Notes: generated by a model from the sequence alone, not told the origin. A DNA stretch of 64,000 nucleotides from Gordionus sp. m RMFG-2023 (GCF_954871325.1 NC_088776.1:27824508-27888507), one strand, 5' to 3'. Positions 22,850-35,650 are shown, counted from the stretch's first letter. Translations and numbers: made by a program.

Positions 22850-25060
22850 TCATTAGTTCAAAGGGGATATTTTAAACTCAACTTTTTCCTTCAATGCAGC
22901 CGTCCTCCCAACATAAATTTGAAATAAAAAAAGGGCACTTTATTCAATTTATATTAATCTTTAGAAAATATTCTAAAATACTTCTGATTTTTATTATATT
23001 TTTATGAAAAAAATAAATCCCAAAAGCTGCTTTTAAACTAATTTACCCTGTCTACATCAAATCCCTCAACAAATACAAAATACCGAAGATCGAAATTGGG
23101 AAAAATATTAGTATTATCTAACCTCCCAAAGGGTAATTCAATGCAACTTTGCCAGACCATTAAGGAAAGAATTGAAAATTTTGAAAACTTATCAACAATC
23201 ATTATCGATCCTGTAAATAAATTTTCAAATAACCTCTCACACAAACTAATATTAATAAAATCAATAATATCAATCTCAAAGAAGCCCTCCAAGCTCTTGC
23301 AAATGAAAACTCTTTGGCAAATGACAACGTAAGAACGAGAAATTAACTTTCAGGAAAACATCCAAACCCAAAATATCCCCACCCAATACTGCCCATAATA
23401 ATTACAAGTTCAACTATATTAAATCTTTCCTAAGAGATTCAGTTCCAGGCCTTGATTACCTCGGTCCATCATTTATTATCGACCTCTTGGATTTAGACAT
23501 TTTAAATACTTACTCAATTTATTAGCAATTTTTTTAAATCTAATTATCAATGGAAGCCACATAATCTTAAGTAATATTTGGATTGTACTTGAAAAATCTG
23601 AAAACCAAGTACGTCCAATAGCCATTGGAATTTTCGACCGTCCAGCTATTTCAAAAATTATTTGTAATAGTTTTAAATCAGCCATAGCTTCATGTTTGGC
23701 GCCGTACCAAGTTGAGTTCGGAGTAAAATTAGGCTGTGAAGCCGCAACTCCATGCAATCGATTAATTTTGAACCTCAAACCAGAGGAATTTATTGTAAAA
23801 CTTGAAATATCTAATGCTCTTAATTCAGTTAATAGGAAGAATAATGTGATTGATACCTACTTATATCATAATTATATCCATTTCAGCTATGACATCGCCT
23901 TCTTACTTAAGTTCACGATTTCATTGTTAAATCGGCGGAGGGCTTTCAGCAGGGAGATTATTAGTGACATCGCTCTTTCGTACAAACTCAATCTGCACGT
24001 TTGGTACCTATACGATTGTACGATTCCGAGGACCAGTTCATCAATTTAGTAATGTCTTTATATAAAAACATTTTGATCTACTCAATTTATCCTTAAATAT
24101 CAAAAAATGGGAAATTCATCCACCCACTACTAACTCCTTATTATATTATTTTCGACAAACACCCCTGCGAGATTTCATTAAATTAGGGGCCAGAAGTAGT
24201 TTCAAATTTTTAAATAAGCACCAGCAATCATTATTCTTCAAACTACCACTTTTAAAAAAACTGCTATTTTATCTTCAAAAATGCCCTTTCAATTCGGCAA
24301 ATTCAATATTGTTTAAAAGTCTCAGATGTTTTCGTGTTTGAAATTCTTTTAAAGAATACGAACAAAACGTTTTAAGAATGATGCAAAAGTTACTAAATAT
24401 TAAATTCGATTCTAACTCATAGCTTTAGGCAACTCTTCCTTGCAAATCGGGACTCTAGGACTTAGATCTGCGATAATTATTGTCCTTGTTTCTTTCATAT
24501 TATATACAAAATCCGTAAAAAACATAATTTCAATTAATAATGATAGGCATCAATTTGGGCCTGGGCATACCATTTTTAAACCTATACACTTGCAACAAAT
24601 ATAATAAGGTCGCAGACTATTTTGGACGCCATGCGCTCCATTGTAAATTCATATGAAAATTTCGACATAACAAAATAAACACTTATTGCTACATTTCTCA
24701 ATAAGGCAAATCTCCCGTGCATTCTTGAACCCACATTCAGCATATACAAAAAAGCCATGACGGCAATATAGCCCTATTTGTATCAGAACCTTTGGTCTGG
24801 GATTTCACTTGCATAGACACTTTCGCTCCTTATAATAATGTACCTCAGGGCTGAGTCATTAAAATGTCAAAAATATTCTTATCTAATGGGTTTTTTCCAT
24901 AATGCTAAATTCTTAAAGAAAATTCACATATATCTCTTCCTTTTTATAAACTCCAACAAAACATTGCTATCACAATCACAATAATTCGGTCCAATTATTT
25001 ATGTTTAAAAATTCTTGGCCAGAAATATTCACTAAGCCTCCTTTTAAATTTTTTTTATAC
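22850..25060 (+). mobile_element. LINE with reverse transcriptase and C-terminal nuclease-like segment, copy 2 (broken)
   Basis: The largest LINE piece here. In order: LLDPVNKF-type and LKEALQALANENS segments (about 23200-23310), YIKSFLRDSVPGLDYLGPS (about 23415), RT fingers with VRPIAIGIFDRPAISKI (about 23610) and QVEFGVKLGCEAATPC (about 23710), then KLEISNALNSVNR (about 23800), the FDFKNAFN-type catalytic segment with its first Asp apparently replaced by Ser. The distal part has YFGRHALHCKF and LVWDFTCIDTFAP (about 24790-24825), resembling the PD-(D/E)XK-type tail of restriction-like-endonuclease LINEs. The YxDD region is degraded. Several stops and shifts break the frame. The exact clade (R2/NeSL/Utopia-like?) is not assigned. 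Confidence 0.75.
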
Positions 25061-25249
25061 TTTTTTTTTAAATTTTATATATTTGTTCTTTTTAAATACT
25101 TTTTAACATAAATTTATATGTAAATTTTAATATATATTTTTATTTATCAAATAAAAAATGATTCAATAAAAAAAAAATATTTACAAATCAAAAATTAATT
25201 AATAGCAGAGAAGGTACATGAAAACTGGCTTTTATCTTTCAACAATTAT

Positions 25250-25918
25250 TATATATCCCTGAAGGAGATATCAGATTAGTAACTATCGTTTTAGGAAATT
25301 TAATAATTTATTAAAAAAACAAATAATTTTTACAAATTATCAATAGTAATAATAAGTAAACCTGTCAACGAATACTTAAAATTATTATATGAATGCTGGA
25401 AAATCTTAATATTTATTTAATAATGAAAAATTTTTTTAAAAAATAATAATTTAAACAAAAGTGCTTTATTTTATTAAGGAACGCCATCTATATTTGAAGA
25501 ATATTTATTTATTTCAAAATCGCAATATAAACCTATGGTTGTCCCAAGTTTAATTTTTTTTTAAATAGATAAATAAAATTCAAAGTAATTCGGAAAGTGA
25601 AACACCTGGAGTTTTCATGTTCAAAACTTATAACGTAAATAAATACCGCAATGTTGTTATTTTAAAAAATCCTTAATATTCACTAAAAAGGCCTTTAATA
25701 GTTACAAAATGACCATATAATTTTTATTATCATTATTTTGTTAACTTATATTAATTTTAAAAAATCCAATTTTTGGAAAAAGGGTCATTTTGGGCATCTT
25801 TGACGATTGATATTCCAGGAACTATTAGTACTAGGAGGCTAATTTTTGGATTCGATGATTTCTAATTCAGTTGCAAAATTTTATCAAAATTAAAAAGGTG
25901 AAAAGTTATCGATAAACT
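25250..25918 (-). mobile_element. family W repeat, copy 4 (inverted)
   Basis: The minus strand matches W copy 1, including the inverse of GGTGTTTCGCTTTCCGAAT near 25595 and the end AAAGTTATCGAT near 25900. The other end is degraded. Confidence 0.6.
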
Positions 25919-26113
25919 AAAATTAATAACTAATTTTCGGATTCATATGTTATTCGTATAATATTTTATATGAAAACATACGAGTTTAGCATTGATGTTA
26001 AGACAGAAAAATATGAAAATTCAAGCCCAAAAAATGCACGTTACAGTAATATGATATGCTCAAAATACAAGTTAAAATTTTCCACAAATATTATTATATT
26101 TTAAGGATAAATA

Positions 26114-26387
26114 AACCTGCACCGGCTTTAAGCCCGGGTATATGTGCGGGGTCGTATTTTAATTTTTTTTAAATATACCTGGGCCGGGTCTAAAAATTTT
26201 CTTTTAAATACCGGGGTCGGGCCTAATATTTAAATCGTCATTATTATCTTTAAATTTAACAATAAATAAAATATATTTTAAAAAATTATAGAAAAAATCA
26301 GGGCTGGGCAGAGAATGTAAAACGAGGAGGGCAAAGCCGAATTTTTTTTTAAAAAAGATCCGGCCGGGGCTGTGCAAATAGGTCTCT
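26114..26387. mobile_element. R-like hAT MITE, divergent
   Basis: 274 bp flanked by the exact 8-bp duplication GATAAATA (26106-26113 and 26388-26395). Ends AACCTGCACCGG and GTGCAAATAGGTCTCT, with inner GGGCCGGG/CGGGCC motifs like family R. A 66-codon frame inside is fortuitous. Confidence 0.7.
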
Positions 26388-29099
26388 GATAAATACAAAG
26401 GCAAATTTATCTATATAAAACAATATTAGCTATAAGCAGCAAATTTTAAAATTCGTGATTCTCAAGAAAATGTATTAGTCTGATCAATATTTTTAATACT
26501 ACAAATGGGAATGAACCCACATTACCATCAAGCCAATTCTAACATTAAAAACAAACAAGGGTATTAAAAAAGAAAATTAAACCTTATAGATAAGAGAAAA
26601 AAAATCACAGGATTAAGTTTAAAACCTTAATCTATCTATATAAAGATTAAATTTAACAGCAATTTATTTTCGATATATTTATGATTAGTAATTTTACATG
26701 ATTCTCAGCTAAAATTTTTCAAATTAAAACTTTACTTTGTATAATAATATGTACTAAAATTAGTGTGGTAGACGGACGGGACCCCAACTCCCGAATTTTT
26801 TTCCCAAAAAAAACAATTAATTATAAATTTAATAATGTAATTTATATTGTTAAATATCTATTAAAAAAAAGAAAAGAACAAGCAACATCTATAAAGGTCA
26901 TAACATAGAATCACAAGATTCAAAAATATTTTGAATCGGGTAAAAACTTTAATGTACTTAGGCGTAATTGATTTCTGAATAGGGGAAAAATTTTAATGCA
27001 TTTAGACATAATGGGTATATGAATCGTAATTTTAAAATTCCATATTTAATTTCACTTGTAACTAGATTTATTTATTGATGAATTAATAGGTATATTGTTT
27101 ATTTCTTCTATAATTTTCTGTCTAACATGATACCAATCTTGGAAATTTATTTTTATTCTGCCAATAATGTTTCTCTTTAAACTATCTACCAACGGGTTGA
27201 AGCACTAATAATTGACATAATATCAGAGATAAAGTTTTCATATCTTTGGATGACTTTTCGCTTAAGGTGTGATATTATAGTTTGTATTTGGTTTTATTTG
27301 TGGTTTACAAATTGTTTAAAGAAGTAATAAGTAAGACACTAAATATTTTCGCAAACCAGATAGTTATAACTTCTATATTATCCGTTCTGGTATGATCCTA
27401 ATTTTGACAATATTTTATTTTTTACCAATAATTCTTATCCCCTTTAAATCATCTAACAAACAGAATATTACAATAAAATGTTCTAATAAACCCTACTTAA
27501 TGGTTTGGTATAGTTTTAGATTTTTCCAAAAACTTGGCTAACTTCACTTCTTTTTGTGGTTCTATATTTGATCGAGGAATTAAAAGTACCAGTCAGCAGT
27601 TTTTAAAGTAGCGCACTACAAGCACCGTGCTACTTTTTTGGTGGCTATAGTTAATAGCGCTCTATTATTTTTAATAGGCTTTAAGTTTTATAAATATTTA
27701 AACACGAAAATTAATATATAATTTCTTTATGAATTATAATTTTAAATCTTATCATTTAATTTTTAAATTTATATTTTCGAAATTTGTATACCCAAATCAA
27801 CTAGTATAAAATATTAAAATTAGAATCAAATGGATATCGAGGTAATAATAACGTGAGACAGATATTGAAAACCCATTAAATTCATTTTTAATTCATTAAA
27901 TATGTAAATGATTATGTTTGATCATTAAAAAATTTATTTATAAAATTAAATATCCCATTACCCTCAAGTGCTAGTGTTGAGAATTTATACTTATCGCCGA
28001 TCTAGACTTGAGGATGATAATAATATTTATGCACGTAACAATTTATATAAAAGTGGAATTTGTATTATGGTAAAATATACTTTTAAACATTACAATAACA
28101 TCTTTAATAAATTATGTATAATTATTTTCTTTAATGAGATCATTTTCTGTATATTCAAGCAAATCTATGCAGGTTTCCAAATTATCAGACAAACTTCTAA
28201 AGCTATGCTTGATTTTTAACTGATTTAAACCCCTTTATTGATTAAGCCATTTCCTTGCCTTCGAATGTGTAATGTTGCTTTTTTGAATGCTTTAACAATG
28301 GGTTTTACAAAGAAAAACTATTTTCTTATCTGGGAAAAAATTTATGAATGTATCTTTGTAAATAAATTTTCTTAGTCTTCTTTCTTTTCATTAATTTATT
28401 TTCTTCTAATTAGGAAGCAAAATCGCTCCGTTAGAACCGATATTAAAAACTCAAATGGGCAATAATAAGCTGAGTTAAAAAAATTAATTAAAAACAAAAT
28501 TAATTCGTCAAATTTAAATCCGAAATTCGTTTATGCTTGGATGAACGAACTAATTATAAAAACTAAAAACGTATTAGTGTTATATCACAATCTGAAAAAG
28601 GTTAATTTTTTGAAAAAGAATAAAAATTAATTATCAAGTTTAAAAAAAGAGTTATCAAAATTATAAACATATGTTAAAAGTAAGAAATTAGCAAAGGCAT
28701 TAAATAATGGAGATGTAGTAAAGGTGTTAGAACCCAAAAAATTTGAGATGTTTGAAAAACCTATTTATTTAAAAAAGGCATTCATGTACTAGTATCAATC
28801 CCAAATCGAATCCATTGATTATTATTTCATTAGTAGTAACAAAGTTGTTAGATAGCGACTATTTTTTTGAAAAATCATGATCAGGCCCATGCACACAGGG
28901 GGGGATACCCGCATAGCCACCAGAATTAGTCTTAAGGGCTGCCATTGTTTCTTATCATTTGAAAGTATTTATAATTTAAATAAATTAGAAATACTTTACT
29001 TTACTGCATAAATAGTGTGTTGTATAAGGGTAAATCCTTCCATGATAAATTAAACACCTTTTATTGTCTGGTCATGTATTGATTGGCCACAATTCGCAA
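26388..29099. other. AT-rich DNA with no recognised gene
   Basis: Contains a GC-richer end-like word GGTAGACGGACGGGACCCC near 26766, a short hairpin AGTAGC...GCTACT near 27610-27640 and a plus-strand frame at 27968-28219 without recognisable homology. A G run lies near 28900. None can be assigned. Confidence 0.35.
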
Positions 29100-29740
29100 A
29101 TTCATATTTGAAATGAAAAGCTAGTACAAAACAACATTTGATAAAATTTCAAATGATAAACAAACTTAAGTATGTTTAGCAAAATAATAATTAAGATATT
29201 AATTTATAATATTATCATTAAATAAATTATGATAATTTGAGATATTAAAACTAATTAAATTAGAGTATAATTAATTTTTTATATAACTAAAAAATGTAGA
29301 AATATTAACATAGGTATTTTACAAGTATTTCATATTGTATTATTTCATATAGGGATGTACCGATATTTTTTAACGGATTGGGCCGATATTTTGCACATTT
29401 AAAAATATCGGTTATCGGCATATTATAAAATTTTCCGATCCGATCTGGTATAAAATGGCGTCTTTAACAAAAATAAAATGTTATAAATTTTTTTTAAAAA
29501 GTTATATCTAAAATAAAATCATTTATTTATAAATAATGTATTGACTGGCCAGAAAAATAACTTTCACATAACCTCATCTAGCTCATAAACTATTATAGAT
29601 AGAGCTTTGATTCAAATTTTATTTTAAAGATTAATATAGGCTACACATTGATATAAAATTTGTTTGATTAAACCCAAATCTTAATACCTTTTTTTAAAAA
29701 ACAAAAACATGGCCATTCATGGAACATTTCTCCTAACATT
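29100..29740. repeat. dispersed repeat Z, copy 1, interrupted by a family A element
   Basis: The segments around TTTTACAAGTATTTCATATTG and CATTGATATAAAATTTGTTT recur near 35595 and 36170. Copy 1 is split by the truncated A element at 29350. The second copy is split by a Y element at 35651-36077 almost at the matching place. Confidence 0.45.
29350..29537 (+). mobile_element. family A hAT element, copy 5 (left end only)
   Basis: Starts TAGGGATGTACCGATATT and follows the A consensus through TAAAATGGCGTCTTT and ATAAAATGTTATAAA, then stops at about 29537, where repeat Z sequence resumes. The transposase-derived part is missing. Confidence 0.75.
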
Positions 29741-30535
29741 ATGCATATTGAAATTATTTTTAATCTAAAAATTAAATATAATTTTTAGATGTGAATATAA
29801 GCGTTTACAAAATAATGCGTTTAAATGAACGTTGAACGATACCATATTCAATTTTTGTTAATGAACGACAAACGTGAACGAATTTGTTTTTTTCAAACAT
29901 GTTTAAAATAAATATTACCTATTTATATTTCATATTCGCAGCTGCTTACTATTATTAAACCATTTTTAAAATAACAATGTTCATTTTTTATGATTTTCCA
30001 AAGTCTAGGTAAATTGGGGTTTTTTAAAGGAATGCCAAATTCACTTTCGCCATGGGCTGCTAAAAGTCTCCGCAGCGATGGCAGTAACATTACTTGAGTT
30101 TTTAATTAAATATAATAAGTGAGAAAATTGATTTATAATAATTTAAAAAGACAAGATACCAATACCAACATCTATATAGATATTAATCTCACGTTTGAAA
30201 CTATAGATAAGGGACTTGAATCTTTATTAAAAGGATTAATTATTTTAATCGTGTTATATATTCCCAAAAAAATATCTGAATCTACATTAAATTTATATCC
30301 AACTTAGCTTCGGAAATTTGATAATATATAATAATATAGTAAAAGCTAAATTTCCACCATTAAATTTAGAGAAAAAAATAAAGATTGAAGGATTAAAAAA
30401 ATAATAATAGAACAATATTAGTAGATGACATGATAAGGGCAATGCAATTGATGAGATTAATTATATAACTAAAATGAATTCCTTATTGAATATTAGCCTA
30501 GGATGTTATATTATAATACCACACCAGTGTGCTAG
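29741..30535. other. AT-rich DNA, no gene recognised
   Basis: Contains AACGTT/GAACG words near 29815-29890 shared with about 13480-13560, and a short plus frame at 30119-30307 with no recognisable motif. Confidence 0.35.
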
Positions 30536-30787
30536 ATGTTCCATACTAGTATAGTAAAGGTAGGACATTATATTTCTTGTTCTAATTATATAGGTTGTGT
30601 TTTGTGGCATATAACAATCAATACATCAATAGCTAAATCTCTGGGTAGGGCTGACTTTCAAATTAATATCGAACCTGCTGATCCTTTACTTAATAACTTA
30701 AGTTCATATGGTATCACTAAGACTCCTTGGCAAAGAGGGAAACCATTCGTGCGTAACCGTACTTCCAAATTAAATATTCATTATTGA
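30536..30787 (+). CDS. unrecognised 83-codon frame, possibly a terminal exon or gene fragment
   Basis: The frame encodes ...GRADFQINIEPADPLLNNL...TPWQRGKPFVRNRT... and ends in TGA after LNIHY. Amino-acid use is more protein-like (Pro, Arg, Trp, Gly, Asp) than in neighbouring chance frames, and base composition is less AT-rich over 30640-30770. A possible acceptor AG lies just upstream (CCATACTAG at about 30541-30549), so an internal start need not be used. No family is recognised. It may be a last exon, a transposon piece or chance. Confidence 0.3.
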   Translation: MFHTSIVKVGHYISCSNYIGCVLWHITINTSIAKSLGRADFQINIEPADPLLNNLSSYGITKTPWQRGKPFVRNRTSKLNIHY

Positions 30788-31176
30788 CTCAAATGAGCCT
30801 GAAAATAAATAAATACTCAAAATTTCCTTCATAATTCATATTTACACAACTTATTTCAAGTATATTCGGAGATTTTGCCAAATTTGATTGTTTTTAAAAT
30901 CTATAGGACATAAATTAAAATCCTATCAAACGAACCAATTCATACCTTATATTTTAAACGAAAAATTGAATTGGAAATATCCAATATTCATATGTTTTAG
31001 GAATACTTTCTCTAAATTTATTTAGTAATATTTATATATTATTTGAATATGTTTATACCATTATATAAATTTTAAATGTCAATTTATTGTTTAAATATTT
31101 ATATCAGACCTGCAGAGGGTTAATTGTATGGCCCGTGTTTCTAAAAATTTTCGGCAGAACCCGGGTGTATAAAAAT

Positions 31177-31897
31177 TAGGGATGCACCGATATTTTATAT
31201 CGGATCGGGCTGATATTTCGCTCCGATCCGATACAAAATGGCGTTTTTAACAAAAATAAAATATTATAAAATTTTAAAAAAAAGTTATATCTAAAAATTT
31301 ATTTTTATAAATAAAATCGAAATCCATTTTTATGTATATTTTTTTAATAGTAATAAATAGTTAATAAACATTCTGCCATATGGTTATTTTTTTGCATTCT
31401 GTTTATAAAAGTGAGCAATAATCTCTTCATAATCTGTTTTTAGTGAAGCTAGTGATATAGTCACCATCACCGCAGACTGACCTCTGATAAATTGGAAATT
31501 TTTGTATTTCAAAAAGAAATCTTGGATATATTAATTTAAATATTTATTTCAAATTTCATAATATATTTGTTTATTACTTATTATGTAAATAGATTAATGT
31601 TATTACTTATTATATAAATAAGTGATTTTTCAATAAAAATATTTTATATACTTTTAGAATTGCAATTGAATTGAATAACTATAACTGATCATTATAATAT
31701 ATATAATGACATGTTATGGTATAGTTAAATTATAGATTTTATACTAATAAAAAGTATATTATATTAAAAATTAAGACCACTGGTATCTTTACAGAATACA
31801 AAATTAGATGAGATATCGGATCGGTAATCGGCCTATATCAAATTAATATCGGGAATATCGGATCGGACCTCCAATAAGTGGTATCGGTACACCCCTA
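31177..31897 (+). mobile_element. family A hAT element, copy 6
   Basis: 721 bp with both ends intact (TAGGGATGCACCGATA and TATCGGTACACCCCTA) and flanks ATAAAAAT and ATAAAATT (7 of 8). Around 31425-31530 the plus strand shows the decayed hAT C-terminal motif. It is inserted in R-like sequence (CAGACCTGCAGAGGG at about 31106). Confidence 0.85.
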
Positions 31898-32540
31898 ATA
31901 AAATTCTTTTTTACGGCAAGTGTTTTTAAAAAAATGTGGCCAGGAAAAAATATACCCTTTACGGTTCCTTTTTCAGCATGAAATAATTTAATATCTAATA
32001 ACTTTTAAAATTATCCTAATTATAAAATGAAGATTATTTTTCATTTAATACCAAAGGGAACATTTTTGTATATAGATGTTGCGAAACAAATTTCTCGATT
32101 TTAAGATCTGGAATCGTTTTCATCTTCAAACGAAGATAACAAATTAAATAATTGAAATATATTTTCAATAAAACATGAAAAAATCAATATTGACCTGTAG
32201 AATAATTTTCTAAAGGAAATTTCCCGTTTTCCCCCAAATCTCCCTCAATTATAGTTTCCCGGGAAATCTACAATCCTGTTTATGATACGTACCTTACCTA
32301 AGTTCATTTATTGAATAGAGCAATCCATTAAAAAAAATTGTTTTTAGTACCTCTTTCAAAAATTACATTTTACATTTTTTTGCTTGGTGAAAAAATCAAT
32401 TATTTAAATTACTGATATTATATTATTATCTTTCGGCATTTAGTATTATTCACACAAAAAATGAGAGCTTACAAGTTTTATTTAATATAAATAAAATGGA
32501 ATTTTATAATAATGTATAAAAACTGATGATTTTTTAGATT
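31898..32540. other. AT-rich DNA, no gene recognised
   Basis: No coding or repeat signal apart from low-complexity AT. Confidence 0.35.
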
Positions 32541-33080
32541 AATTAAATACAACTAAATCAAAAATTGGTTATTTAGATATTTTCCATACTAAAATATAGA
32601 AAATAGGAATATGGCTATAATACTATAAGAAATAAATACAAAAAAAATATGAAGTCAAAGCAGACAAGTATTGTAAAATTATGATATTGATAAACTTTAG
32701 AATTCATCATCAATTTGTAAAGCCATTATTGGTTTAGGAATTTACAATCTCTCCACCTAAAAAATAATATAAAAAACAGATTTGAACAATTTGCAAACTT
32801 GTATTTAAAGGCAACACAAAATCTATTTTTCATAATAAAGGCTATCATTACTAATGCTTTAAAACATCAAATGCCAAAATTCTATAAATAATGTATAAAA
32901 TTAACATTATATATTTGGTCATTTTTAAATTTATTCTATCAAACTACTCATGGTAGGTGGTGATATTACACCTGTATTATAAAATAAATGCAAGTAAATC
33001 AAAAATCTACAAATTGTTTATTTAGATATTCATACTAAAATAGAGAAAATAGGAATGTTCTAATACTATATGAAGCAGTT
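32541..33080. repeat. direct repeat, about 95 bp, copies 430 bp apart
   Basis: The segment with AAATCAAAAATTGGTTATTT and AAAATAGGAATATGG at 32555-32620 recurs at about 32995-33060 with substitutions. The spacer is AT-rich and non-coding. Confidence 0.55.
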
Positions 33081-33249
33081 AAAAGATAGTGAATCAATTT
33101 AAGTTATAGTGAAAAAATTAATACATACTTCATATTGATATTAAACAAATATTTTGATCATTTAATAATTATAAATAACGAGGCAGATATGGTAAAATAT
33201 GTAATACACTACAAGGAAAAGAATGTAATAAAATGTAAAATTATTTATT

Positions 33250-33395
33250 TTATTTTTTCTGAAACCGGTTCAAACTGGTTTAACTTTTTATAAAGGTTGT
33301 TTTTATTCCTTCAAAAAATTTACATCGGTTTTGTTGAGGTTCCGATATTTATAAAGGTTTAGCGGTTCATTCTGGTTCACTCCCAGTCCCTGATT
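33250..33395. repeat. GGTT/AACC-rich transposon end
   Basis: Contains AAACCGGTTCAAACTGGTTT and ends CACTCCCAGTCCCTG, the complement of a CAGGGACTGGGAGTG-type terminus. A related single end lies in the centre of the palindrome (about 34480-34575) and near 20030-20100. Confidence 0.45.
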
Positions 33396-33538
33396 ATAAA
33401 TATATAATCATTTTCTCATTTGTTATTGTGCATTTATAATATCTAACAATTATGTTTAATTAAGTTAATAAACATCATAAATTTTTAAATTGATTAATGA
33501 TCAAATTGTAATAATTTATAAAATATTAAAAAGATGTG

Positions 33539-35474
33539 AGGTCCCTGAAGTTGGCCCCACAATTTTTGATTTTCAATGGTTTATCAGTTGGTATGATTTG
33601 TACCGTTTTCAGTTCGATTTGTACCATCACCGTTTTTGAGATATTCAAAGAACAAAATGGGGGGCCAACTTCACGACAGCCCCCCAACTTTTGAATTTAA
33701 AAATAAAAAGTGCATAGGTCGATAAAGAATGATTTGCACTGTTTTCAGTTCGATTTGTACCATCACCGTATCCAGCGATTGATCGTTAAAAATATGGCGC
33801 CAAAAATAAAAAACACTCTAAATTTTTTTTTAACGTACAACGATAGAGAATTTTTTTCTCTTCCTAATGATGCCTCAAATTAAGCTTTATCTTCATTATT
33901 TATTTCGGAAATCAAATTTTAAACCTTATATTATAGCGTGAAGTTAGCCCCCCCCCGATATTCAAAATTTGAGATTTTTTAAATTTTTAAAACGGGATTG
34001 ATTTGTACCGTTTCAAACTCGATTTGTACTATTACCGTTTTCCAGCTATTGACCATTAAAGATATGGGGCCAAAAATAAAAAACACTCAAAATTTATTTT
34101 TTTAAAAAAATTTTTTGACGTACAACGGTAGAGAATTTTTTTCTCTTCCTAATGATGCCTCTATTTAAGCTTTATCTTCATTATTTATTTCGGAAATCAA
34201 ATTTTAAACCTTATATTATAGCGTGAGGTTAGCCCCCCCCCCCGATATTCAAAATTTGAGATTTTTCAAATTTCTAAAACGGGATTGATTTGTACCGTTT
34301 CAAACTCGATTTGTACTATTACCGTTTTCCAGCTATTGACCGTTAAAGATATGGCGCCAATATTTTTACAAACAAATCTAATAACAAAGTCATTAACATG
34401 TTGTAATATTTTTCAATTAGTATACATGTTGATATATTTTTAACGTGGGGATTAATACGATAAAATTGTAAACCATAACGAACCGTTAACCATTATAAAC
34501 CGTTATATATATCTGAACCGTAACCGAACCGATTGAAGGAGTAAAATTATTAAAAAAGGTTAAGCCGGTTCAGTTTTTATAAAAAATTATCTATCGTTGT
34601 ACGTTAAGAAATTTTAAAAAAAAATAAAATTTGAGTGTTTTTTATTTTTGGCGCCATATTTTTAACGGTCAATAGCTGGAAAACGGTAATAGTACAAATC
34701 GAGTTTGAAAAGGTACAAATCAATCCCGTTTTAAAAATTTGAAAAATCTCAAATTTTGAATATCGTGGGGGGGGGGCTAACTTCACGCTATAATATAAGG
34801 TTTAAAATTTGATTTCCGAAATAAATAATGAAGATAAAGCTTAAATAGAGGCATCATTAGGAAGAGAAAAAATTCTCTACCGTTGTACGTCAAAAAATTT
34901 TTTTAAAAAATAAATTTTGAGTGTTTTTTATTTTTGGCGCCATATCTTTAACGGTCAATAGCTGGAAAACGGTAATAGTACAAATCGAGTTTGAAACGGT
35001 GCAAATCAATCCCGTTTTAAAAATTTGGAAAATCTCAAATTTTGAATATCGGGGGAGGGGGGGCTAACCTCACGCTATAATATAAGGTTTGAAATTTGAT
35101 TTCCGAAATAAATAATGAAGATAAAGCTTAATTTGAGGCAAGATTATAAAGAGAAAAAAAATTCTCTATCGTTGTACGTTAAAAAAATTAATTTGGAGTG
35201 TTTTTTATTTTTGGCGCCATATTTTTAAAGGTCAATAGCTGGAAAACGGTGATTGTACAAATCGAACTGAAAACGGTACAAATCATTCTCTATCGACCTA
35301 TGCACTTTTTATTTTTAAGTTCAAAAGTTGGGGGGCTGTCGTGAAGTTGGCCCCCCATTTTGTTCTTTGAATATCTCAAAAACGGTGATGGTACAAATCG
35401 AACTGAAAACGGTACAAATCAGTCCAACTGATAAAATTGAAAATCAAAAAGTGTGGGGCCAACTTCACGGACCT
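33539..35474. mobile_element. 1.9-kb fold-back element, nearly all inverted repeat
   Basis: The left arm (33539 to about 34370) is mirrored by the right arm (about 34590-35474). Ends are AGGTCCCTGAAGTTGGCCCC and GGGGCCAACTTCACGGACCT, flanked by AAAGATGTG and ATAGATGTG (8 of 9), as expected for a 9-bp duplication of Mutator-like elements. Each arm contains two or three tandem units of about 285 bp marked by TTATAGCGTGAGGTTAGCC, C runs and GTACCGTTTCAAACTCG. The 200-bp centre holds a single end of another transposon. There is no transposase. The arms' dominant short frames are repeat artefacts. Confidence 0.85.
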
Positions 35475-35650
35475 ATAGATGTGTGGTTAATTTATAAAAT
35501 ATTATTTATAAATAGATGAGTCTGATAATAAATTGAGTTGTTTCTTTTAATTCAATTAGTGTTTAAATGTTAAGAAATATTAGCATAAATCCTTTTACAA
35601 GTATTTTATATTGTAATATTTCACTTTTATAATAATATGGCGGCCAGATA

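Noticed and set aside
23476-23778. 100-codon minus-strand frame
   Set aside because: Antisense to the LINE reverse-transcriptase region on the plus strand, so a shadow.
27600-27660. Hairpin AGTAGC...GCTACT as a regulatory RNA
   Set aside because: The stem is only six bases and no supporting context was seen; more likely a worn transposon end.
35328-35519. 63-codon frame and its mirror at 34604-34786
   Set aside because: Both fall in the palindrome arms; they arise from the repeat unit and are not genes.
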